Virus record (IMG/VR): IMGVR_UViG_3300045932_000273
Location: 1 to 20,349 of that record
Origin: a virus
Reading direction: 5' to 3' (one strand)
DNA: 20,349 nt
Below, one piece after another: positions 15,747 through 20,349 of the stretch; position 1 is the first letter of the stretch; each line of letters begins with the position of its first letter. The position numbers and the translations under genes were made by a program. Below the pieces are notes generated by a model. That model had not been told where the DNA came from. It saw nothing but the letters and a program-made list of their open reading frames with translations, and made no database searches.

Positions 15747-16130
15747 TCATGGCTTTGTGCGCTGTCGGCGCTCCTGCATCGCGTGCCACAGGTCGTGGCG
15801 CAGCTGCAGCGTCGCCCAGAACTCGGCGCTCGTTTTCGTGAGCTCCGCCAAGTCGAGCGCGCCCTCGAGCGTGAGCGGCCGCTTCCCCAGCACGAACTCG
15901 TTCATGCGGTTCGCGCTCCAGCCCAATGCGCGCGCGGCCGCGGCTTGCTTCCCTTGCGCGCCGCGTCGGCCTGGCTCCGGATCGGGTACCGAGCTCTCGA
16001 GGTAGTCCTCGCGAAAGATCTCGCCCGGGTGTGTCGGAGCCCGACGCATGCGCGTCAGGCTCATGGGGTCGGTCGCGGGCCGCTCAGCGGCCGCGGCGTC
16101 CTGTGTGATCTTCTCCGATGATGCCGACAT
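15747..16130 (-). CDS. higA: HigA-family antitoxin (XRE helix-turn-helix)
   Basis: A 127-residue antitoxin that should neutralise HigB by direct binding and repress the operon through its DNA-binding domain. The family opening RRAPTHPGEIFREDYL is followed by a helix-turn-helix region (ARALGWSANRMNEFVLGKRP, then LTLEGALDLAELTKTSAEFW) and the usual ending LQLRHDLWHAM. ATG 16130 has an AAGGGAA ribosome site and overlaps higB by 47 bases. ATG 16064 is a shorter alternative, just after the higB stop. The gene order toxin-antitoxin is typical of hig loci. Confidence 0.88.
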   Translation of the reverse strand: MSASSEKITQDAAAAERPATDPMSLTRMRRAPTHPGEIFREDYLESSVPDPEPGRRGAQGKQAAAARALGWSANRMNEFVLGKRPLTLEGALDLAELTKTSAEFWATLQLRHDLWHAMQERRQRTKP

Positions 16131-16389
16131 CGTATGCGTTCCCTTCGTGGAACCGGAGGTGAATCCGGTATTGATCGTTCAGCCGTATCGCGAGATAGCC
16201 CGGCTTCGTCTCGGTCAGGGCTTCCACCTGCAGTGGGCTCAGGTCATGCGTCGTGGTCGCCGCGTGGATCGCGTCGAGCTTGCGCTGCGCCACTTTCCAC
16301 ACGCGCTGCGGTAGACGACGCGCGGCCTTCGTGTTGAGACCGGCCGCGACGTCCGCTGTCATCTGATCTGCGAAGCTCTTGATCGCCAT
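16084..16389 (-). CDS. higB: HigB-family toxin (RelE/ParE superfamily)
   Basis: A 101-residue small toxin; family members cleave mRNA on the ribosome. Visible features are a helical first half (KAARRLPQRVWKVAQRKLDA) and the C-terminal strands PGYLAIRLNDQYRIHLRF followed by AYDVGII. The family's basic residues are in the second strand (IRLNDQYRI) where the active site lies. ATG 16389 is preceded by GAGGAGAGAGC. Its promoter and leader belong to the three-copy regulatory module. The extension to 16431 in the same frame lies in the leader and is unlikely to be translated. Confidence 0.88.
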   Translation of the reverse strand: MAIKSFADQMTADVAAGLNTKAARRLPQRVWKVAQRKLDAIHAATTTHDLSPLQVEALTETKPGYLAIRLNDQYRIHLRFHEGNAYDVGIIGEDHTGRRGR

Positions 16390-16468
16390 CTGCTCTCTCC
16401 TCGTGTGAGGCGGCGTGATTGCCGAACGCACTTAATCATACATACGACGTATGTATGTGTCAAGTTCC
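16390..16468 (-). promoter_or_regulatory. higBA promoter, operator and leader (module copy 1)
   Basis: On the minus strand: -35 TTGACA (16458-16463), exactly 17 bases, then -10 TATGAT (16435-16440), a near-consensus sigma70 promoter. A perfect 21-bp palindrome (arms CATACATACG/CGTATGTATG around one base, 16437-16457) fills the spacer and part of the -10, so a bound repressor would block polymerase. The leader GGCAATCACGCCGCCTC ends in a small hairpin CCTC-ACAC-GAGG (16399-16410) containing the ribosome site. Confidence 0.75.
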
Positions 16469-16648
16469 ATCAGAACGGGAGAGCGAGCGTTTTTTCTGTG
16501 GTGGTCCGGTCGGCGTGATCCGGTTGCTGCCGTAGTCGTCCATCAGCCGCACAACGAGGGCGGGCAGGTCCCAGCCCTCCTGATCGCTTCGGGCCTTGCA
16601 CCGGTCCCAGACGTCCTGGGGCAAGTCATACAGCGTGAACTTGCGCAT
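16460..16648 (-). CDS. Small protein downstream of ardC, unknown function
   Basis: A 62-residue protein from ATG 16648 with an excellent AAGGAGG ribosome site that lies across the end of the ardC reading frame. The first 40 residues (MRKFTLYDLPQDVWDRCKAR, then a WDLPALVVRLMDDY helix) have the strand-helix-helix look of a ribbon-helix-helix DNA-binding protein. A basic, Ser/Pro-rich tail follows. Its last codons overlap the higB -35 box. It could be the regulator that binds the repeated palindrome, which is inference. Confidence 0.6.
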   Translation of the reverse strand: MRKFTLYDLPQDVWDRCKARSDQEGWDLPALVVRLMDDYGSNRITPTGPPQKKRSLSRSDGT

Positions 16649-16658
16649 GGGTCCTCCT

Positions 16659-17347
16659 TCATGCCGCGAGTTGCTCGGCGTCGACGACGCGGCCGGCGCG
16701 AAGGATCGCGTCGGCCGCCTTGAAGATGCGCTGCGCGGAGCGCTCCGGGACTTCTCCGCCGCGGAGCCAGTGCTGAATATACCCGCGGCAGTACTCGAGC
16801 CCGTCCTGGTTCAGCGCGCCAAGCACCAGCAGCGCGACCGATTCGGCCTCGACTTCGCGGATGTTGCGCGGCGTCAGGTCGCCGTCCACCATCGTGTGCT
16901 CGAGCGTGTGACCGAGCACGACGTGCGCGAGCTCGTGGACGAGCGTCTTGAACGGCACCGCGGCGATCGGCGAGACGGCCACTTCACGGCCGCGCGCGAA
17001 GCCCTGGCAGTTCCCGTCGGGCAGGTCAAATGCCGTTTCGGTGACCTGCAGCGCCTCGAGCGCCAGGGCCTTGCTCCACTCCGGCGGCGCCGGCGCCGCG
17101 TACGGCTGGCCATCGGTCTGCGACAGCACGAACCCTTGCGCACCTGGCGGCCCATCGCCTGCCATGCGGCGTAGGTGGCCATCGGCCCGAGCTCGAGGCC
17201 GCGCTCGATGCACTGTGCCCACGCGAGCAGCTGGTTGCCCAGGCTGTAGGTGTGGAACCGGGTGTAGGCCTCGTGCAGGCGGCCGGGCTCGGTGACGACG
17301 GTGTTCAGGAGGGCGGCGAACGATGGGGACTTGCTGGTCTCGGGCAT
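16659..17347 (-). pseudogene. ardC: ArdC-family antirestriction gene with internal deletion and frameshift
   Basis: Both halves of an ArdC-like protein are present but in different frames. The N-terminal half, from ATG 17347 (PSFAALLNTVV, HEAYTRFHTYSLGNQLLAWA, ending MGRQVRKG), is the ssDNA-binding-type domain. The C-terminal half resumes with FVLSQTDGQP and carries the zinc metallopeptidase motif HELAHVVLGH, then EVEAESVALLVL and YCRGYIQHWL. The frames meet near 17131-17135, and some 30-40 residues normally between RKG and FVLSQ are missing, so an out-of-frame deletion is the simplest reading. Intact ArdC protects incoming mobile DNA from restriction. Promoter and ribosome site remain good. 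Confidence 0.8.
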
Positions 17348-17430
17348 TGGCTCTCTCCTCGTGTGAGGCGGCGTAATTGCCAACCGAATGAACTAATTAT
17401 ACATACGATACATGTATGATGCAAGTTCCG
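17348..17430 (-). promoter_or_regulatory. ardC promoter and leader (module copy 2)
   Basis: On the minus strand: -35 TTGCAT (17419-17424), a 17-base spacer and a consensus -10 TATAAT (17396-17401). The spacer holds an imperfect version of the palindrome. The leader GGCAATTACGCCGCCTC and the CCTC-ACAC-GAGG hairpin (17357-17368) match copy 1. This promoter points away from copy 3, about 45 bases separating the two -35 boxes. Confidence 0.75.
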
Positions 17431-17465
17431 TCGCCTGACAAGGGATGTCGAGAGACGCCCGCGAT

Positions 17466-17545
17466 GGAACTTAAAGATACACACAACGTATGTATAATTA
17501 GTTCGACGTTGGCAATCACGCCACCTCGATTCGAGGAGAGAGCAG
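17466..17545 (+). promoter_or_regulatory. Divergent promoter and leader (module copy 3)
   Basis: -35 TTAAAG (17471-17476), a 16-base spacer and -10 TATAAT (17493-17498), then TAGTTCGACGTTGGCAATC. The leader ends in the hairpin CCTCG-ATT-CGAGG (17524-17536), which keeps the stem of copies 1 and 2 while extending it by one pair and changing the loop. It overlaps the ribosome site GAGGAGAGAGC of the gene at 17546. Confidence 0.72.
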
Positions 17546-17851
17546 ATGCAACTGACCGTCAAAATCATCCCGAACGATTCGAGCAATCCTCCGGGAAAAC
17601 TCGCAGACGCGGAACTGCACTTTGTCGAGGGTCCGCTCGCGGGCCTGAAACTGATCGGCTTCGCGGTCTGGGAACGCCGCGCCGGCGTTGGCCGGAACGT
17701 GACGTTCCCTGCCCGTCAGTATTCCGTCAACGGTGAGCGCCGCTCATTCGCGCTGCTCAGGCCTGTCGATGGGACTGCGGAGGCGCAGGAGCGCGTTCGC
17801 GAGATGATCGTCGCGGCGTACGCCGAGTACGAACAGGCGGCGGACGTGTAA
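17546..17851 (+). CDS. Small conserved protein sharing the ardC/higBA control module
   Basis: A 101-residue protein. The order of elements is strand (MQLTVKIIPND), LHFVEGPLAGLKLIGFAVWE, NVTFPARQYSVNGERRSFAL and a C-terminal helix (VREMIVAAYAEYEQ). This order resembles the SpoVG fold (beta sheet plus C-terminal helix, with an aromatic-basic surface that binds nucleic acid), but I cannot confirm homology. The conserved-looking RRSFALLRP block is the likely functional surface. Transcribed divergently from ardC with the same leader, it belongs functionally with the antirestriction/toxin-antitoxin cargo of the element. Confidence 0.65.
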   Translation: MQLTVKIIPNDSSNPPGKLADAELHFVEGPLAGLKLIGFAVWERRAGVGRNVTFPARQYSVNGERRSFALLRPVDGTAEAQERVREMIVAAYAEYEQAADV

Positions 17852-17861
17852 TTGGGCAGGT

Positions 17862-17891
17862 GGGGGGGAGGGGCTCTCGCCCCTCCCCCCC
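17862..17891. terminator. GC-only hairpin, terminator-like
   Basis: Perfect 13-bp stem GGGGGGGAGGGGC / GCCCCTCCCCCCC with a TCTC loop, 10 bases after the preceding stop. There is no following T run, so it is not a canonical intrinsic terminator. It could act by RNA structure or block 3' decay. Confidence 0.5.
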
Positions 17892-18627
17892 CTCGCCTCT
17901 CACTGCTTCCTTGTATCGCCGTGTCCTGGCTTCGGCACACGTTCAACGGTGTGCGTTGATGGATGCCGCTCTGCATCTCTTACCGTCGTGAACTCACCGG
18001 TCCGAGCGTCGCGTCCGCGTGGCGTGGTGCGAGACGTGTCTCGACCTCCGCCCGAACGTCCAGGCTTTCCTGACATGTGACCTCCTCATTGTTGTGAAAA
18101 TGCTGAACCCGGCGCGATCAGAGCAAGAAGCGAGCCGCATTTCCTTCAGTGATTGTGTTCAAATCGGCCATATTCCGACTCGGAGTGTCGGTTGATCCCA
18201 CAGTCGTGTCTTATTCGAGTCAGGGGTGTCGGCTGAAGCGACAGCTTGAGGACGGTGTTTGTTGAACCTGACAGTCACAGTTTGCCTCCGCGAGTTCGGT
18301 AATCGCGCACGGCCGATGAGCATGAATCCCGCAGCTCCCCCTTGAGCAGTCGCTCGATCACACGAGAGCAGTCGTCTGCGCTCTCATGTTCCTTCGAAAT
18401 CCCGCGAATTCCCGCAGATTCCCGGACACCGCTTTCCGTCCAGTAAGCCCGCGATACTAAGCAGCGACAGTCGCCCTGGCCTGAAATCCAAGGGCCGATC
18501 GCGACCCGGTGGTGTCGGCATCGATGCAATCGAGCAGTGAGATACCGGCGGCAGGAGTAAGTGTGGCTCGGTTCCTGCTGTCACTTCGTGTGTTCCAGCA
18601 ATTCAGGGGCGGATATCGGGAAAGTGG
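17892..18627. other. Gene-poor stretch with IS-end-like repeats
   Basis: About 740 bases without a convincing gene. Reading frames here start at weak codons and lack ribosome sites. A short motif GCAGTCGTCTGC at 18369-18380 is a partial version of the 16-bp palindrome. The 18172-18236 part holds two similar repeats. Composition is less GC-rich than the genes around, consistent with decayed mobile DNA. Confidence 0.5.
18172..18236. repeat. Two diverged direct repeats, possible insertion-sequence end
   Basis: Copies at 18172-18195 and 18213-18236 are 41 bases apart, both ending in GTGTCGG(T/C)TGA and sharing a CGA(C/G)TC(A)GG core. Downstream, TGAAGCGACAGCTTGAGGAC and then TGTTGAACCTGACAGTCACA continue the pattern. 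Multiple related repeats near an end are typical of IS21-like termini. No transposase is present, so this would be a solo remnant. Confidence 0.4.
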
Positions 18628-18918
18628 ATGCTCGCAGCGCTGATTGTCGTCGGGTACGTCCTGTGGCTGCTGGGTGTGGTCAGCTCGTACACCCTCGGTG
18701 GGTTCATTCAGGTCTTGCTGGTGCCCGCGCTCGTTGGTTTGCTGCGGCGGCTTTCGTTTGGAAATCTTCGAGGAGTGAATCGAATGACAGAGATCGTTGA
18801 TGCCTTGATCCCTTATGGCCTTCCCGGTGTGCTCCTTTTGGTCGCGACGGTGGTGGTCCTCAAACTCATAGAAAAGGGGTTCTTGGTCGTGGTCGGGCCA
18901 CGCCGGAAGCGCTCGTAA
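18628..18918 (+). CDS. lmo0937/DUF5670-like membrane protein with C-terminal extension
   Basis: The first 43 residues (MLAALIVVGYVLWLLGVVSS, then YTLGGFIQVLLVPALVGLL) match the short lmo0937/DUF5670 family: two membrane segments with the WLLG.V.S.T.GG motif. The family normally ends near residue 50, but here the frame runs on to 96 with a third membrane segment (LPGVLLLVATVVVLKLIEKG) and a basic tail. An internal ATG at 18784 (MTEIVDALIPYG) has its own GAGGAG ribosome site, so this may be two small proteins that share a frame, or a fusion created by loss of a stop. The role is unknown; family members are often stress-associated. Confidence 0.65.
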   Translation: MLAALIVVGYVLWLLGVVSSYTLGGFIQVLLVPALVGLLRRLSFGNLRGVNRMTEIVDALIPYGLPGVLLLVATVVVLKLIEKGFLVVVGPRRKRS

Positions 18919-18939
18919 GCTGGCGGCGTGGAGCAATGC

Positions 18940-20013
18940 TCAACCAGATTTGTTTGAGGCTGGTCCCAGGTCCAGCCCCAAGTACTCCGCCATCTGATCG
19001 AGCGATCGCCACGGGCCGAGCAGCTGCACGGTTCGAACGTCGATCCCGAACTCGCGAATCATCCGCGTGGCTCCGCTCGCGCGCGTCGCCGTATGCCAGA
19101 CGACGCCGCCGGCGCGGATGCCCCACGGGATGTCGGCGCGTTTGCAGGCTCGCCGGAAGATCTTCGCGAGGTAGCCACGCGCGTGCTGCTTCGGGTCTTT
19201 CTGGACCTTGGCGAAGCGTTCGCGCCACGTCGGGAAGAAGTAGCCGTTCGCCGACTTCGGCATGCGCGCGGCCAGCGCGGTCGCCGCGGCCGTCTGGAGC
19301 TCGGTCGGGCCCTCGAGGGAGATCTGGTGCGGCCCGGTCTTGGTCTGCACGACCAGGCGCGTGCCCTGGTGATGCTGGCGGCGGAGGCTGACGAGGGTCT
19401 CCTGACGCAGCAGCGTGCCGAGGCCGACGACGAACAGGTCGTGCAGCTCGGGGTCGTGCAGCTGCGCGATCAGGCGAGTGCAGTCGTCTGCACTCAGCGT
19501 CCGCTTCGCCGGCAGCCGCTCGGTGCGGCGCTTCAGATGCGCGAGCGGGCTAACCTCGATGTGCTCGCCGACGGCCGCGGCGAGGATGCTCTTCATCAGC
19601 GCGAGCTCGCGCCCGACCGTGTTCGCCTTCACGCCGGCTGCCAGGCGATCGGTCTCGTACTCCTTCCAGCGCGCGGGGCGAATGTCGCTGAGGCGGAATG
19701 CGTTGAAGTGCTCGCGCAGATGTCCGAGCATCACGAGCTCGCGGACCTTGCCGCGGTGTTTGTTCGTGTGGTGCGTCTCGTACCACGCCGACCAGGTCTT
19801 GAACGTCTCGCTGCTCGCGATCGGGAGGCCTACCCTGCCCTTCGCGAGCTGCGTCATTCGTGCGTGGTAGATCTCCTCGGCCTGGGCCGCCTGCTGCTTG
19901 CGAAGGGTCGCTGAACTGCCGTCGTGTCGAATCCTGGTGTTCTCTTTCTTGCGGCCCGTGCCCTCGAGGAGCATCCACCAGAACGGGCTGTCACTCCGCT
20001 TAAAGAGGCCCAT
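18940..20013 (-). CDS. Tyrosine recombinase/phage-type integrase
   Basis: Site-specific recombinase. I chose ATG 20013 (MGLFKRSDSPFWWMLL), a standard integrase opening; a TTG at 20079 would add 22 residues. The SAM-like core-binding domain spans TFKTWSAWYETHH to the HIEVSPLAHL region. Catalytic candidates are an Arg in TLLRQETLVSL (around 19410), Lys in VVQTKTGPHQISL (19322-19360), WHTATRASGATRMI (19060-19100), Trp in LLGPWRS and Tyr in MAEYLGL (codon 18982-18984). The usual HxxR box reads HTATR, with one more residue between His and Arg. It may belong to an element different from the prophage, whose own integrase should lie beyond its other end. Confidence 0.88.
   Translation of the reverse strand: MGLFKRSDSPFWWMLLEGTGRKKENTRIRHDGSSATLRKQQAAQAEEIYHARMTQLAKGRVGLPIASSETFKTWSAWYETHHTNKHRGKVRELVMLGHLREHFNAFRLSDIRPARWKEYETDRLAAGVKANTVGRELALMKSILAAAVGEHIEVSPLAHLKRRTERLPAKRTLSADDCTRLIAQLHDPELHDLFVVGLGTLLRQETLVSLRRQHHQGTRLVVQTKTGPHQISLEGPTELQTAAATALAARMPKSANGYFFPTWRERFAKVQKDPKQHARGYLAKIFRRACKRADIPWGIRAGGVVWHTATRASGATRMIREFGIDVRTVQLLGPWRSLDQMAEYLGLDLGPASNKSG
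19476..19495. repeat. Palindrome copy 3, one mismatched pair
   Basis: GAGTGCAGTCGTCTGCACTC: 8-bp perfect arms with a TCGT centre. Its 16-base core differs from copies 1 and 2 by one base (T for A). It lies inside the integrase coding region (reads SADDCT on the minus strand), so codon constraint alone could account for it. Confidence 0.6.
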
Positions 20014-20056
20014 CGGAAACGCTGGCAGCGAGTTGTTGGTCAGCGGCTTGAAACCG

Positions 20057-20248
20057 TTAGTCAGATTCTGGCTTGTCAAGCACTAGCCAACCGACCACGC
20101 CAGCTTCATTGATTTGGATCAACTGTCGCTTGTATTTCTTGGCCGCAATCTGGGCGGACTTCTTTGAGTGAAAAAACACACCGTCCCCGACAACGACAAC
20201 CTGAGATTTGCGAAACGGCTTTACTAGTGGACTGTACTCGCTGAAGTA
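20057..20248 (-). pseudogene. Truncated small ORF upstream of the integrase
   Basis: A 63-residue frame with no start codon at its 5' side, ending with a stop 44 bases downstream of the integrase ATG. It contains KSQVVVVGDGVFFHSKKSAQ, then IAAKKYKRQLIQINEAGVVG and WLVLDKP, a plausible beta-helix-beta domain. It runs into the end of the IS630-like transposase fragment, so its 5' part seems to have been replaced by the insertion. No family identified with confidence. Confidence 0.5.
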
Positions 20249-20349
20249 CTACTAATACGATGCGCCGGATTGCGATAGCTCCAGCGCACCGGTTTCGCCG
20301 TCTTGTTGTAGTGCCGGATGTAGCGACGAATCTTCCGTGCGAGATCCGC
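20224..20349 (-). mobile_element. IS630-like transposase, C-terminal end (runs out of window)
   Basis: The last 41 residues of a transposase on the minus strand. RYIRHYNKTAKPVRWSYRNP followed by AHRI is the standard C-terminal motif of IS630/Tc1-mariner-type DDE transposases (R.YI..YN..AKP..W.Y). The catalytic residues would be beyond the window edge. No inverted repeat was identified at the junction, so the boundary is unclear. Confidence 0.75.

Noticed and set aside
16437-17500. CRISPR-like repeats from the CATACATAC motifs
   Set aside because: Only three copies, in different orientations, each inside a promoter; no regular spacers and no cas genes.
18275-18529. 84-residue minus-strand frame with ESADDCSRVIERLLKGE
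   Set aside because: TTG start, no ribosome site, no recognisable fold; the SADDC part comes from the partial palindrome motif.

Overview
The window is a GC-rich bacterial chromosomal segment made of two mobile regions joined at a tRNA-derived attachment site. The organism cannot be named from sequence alone. The GC content, the GTG starts, the lmo0937/DUF5670-type membrane protein, the TIGR04255-like gene and the ArdC/HigBA cargo fit a GC-rich Gram-negative soil or environmental bacterium. An acidobacterium is possible, but that is a guess.

Region 1 (about 112-12707, + strand) is the late half of a siphovirus-type prophage in canonical order: HK97-type prohead protease, major capsid protein, DUF2190-like decoration protein, head-tail joining protein, tail terminator, GpZ-like tail completion protein, tail tube, two small genes, a tail assembly chaperone with an overlapping -1 frame, tape measure, a large LamG-containing tail-tip protein, small tail-tip or fibre proteins, a secreted protein and a membrane/coiled-coil protein. 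Terminase and portal must lie upstream of the window, as must any early genes and the prophage's own integrase. No endolysin is visible. Two small minus-strand genes (12742-13116), a four-cysteine zinc-binding protein and a membrane protein, sit at the prophage end.

The boundary is the 3' part of a tRNA-Glu(TTC) gene (13205-13253) without its 5' half. This is what remains at the distal end after integration into a tRNA 3' end.

Region 2 (13254-20349) is accessory DNA. It holds a tight three-gene operon of unknown function (13574-15408). Next come a minus-strand HigB-HigA toxin-antitoxin pair with a duplicated higA fragment, a deleted and frameshifted ardC antirestriction gene, and a divergent small gene. 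higB, ardC and the divergent gene share one promoter, palindrome and leader module, repeated three times. Beyond them are a gene-poor stretch with an IS-end-like repeat, a small membrane gene, a tyrosine recombinase and the 3' end of an IS630-like transposase.

The most interesting signals are the three-copy regulatory module with its ribosome-site hairpin, the uncharacterised three-gene operon beside the attachment site, a 16-bp palindrome recurring through both regions, and the recoding candidate in the tail chaperone.
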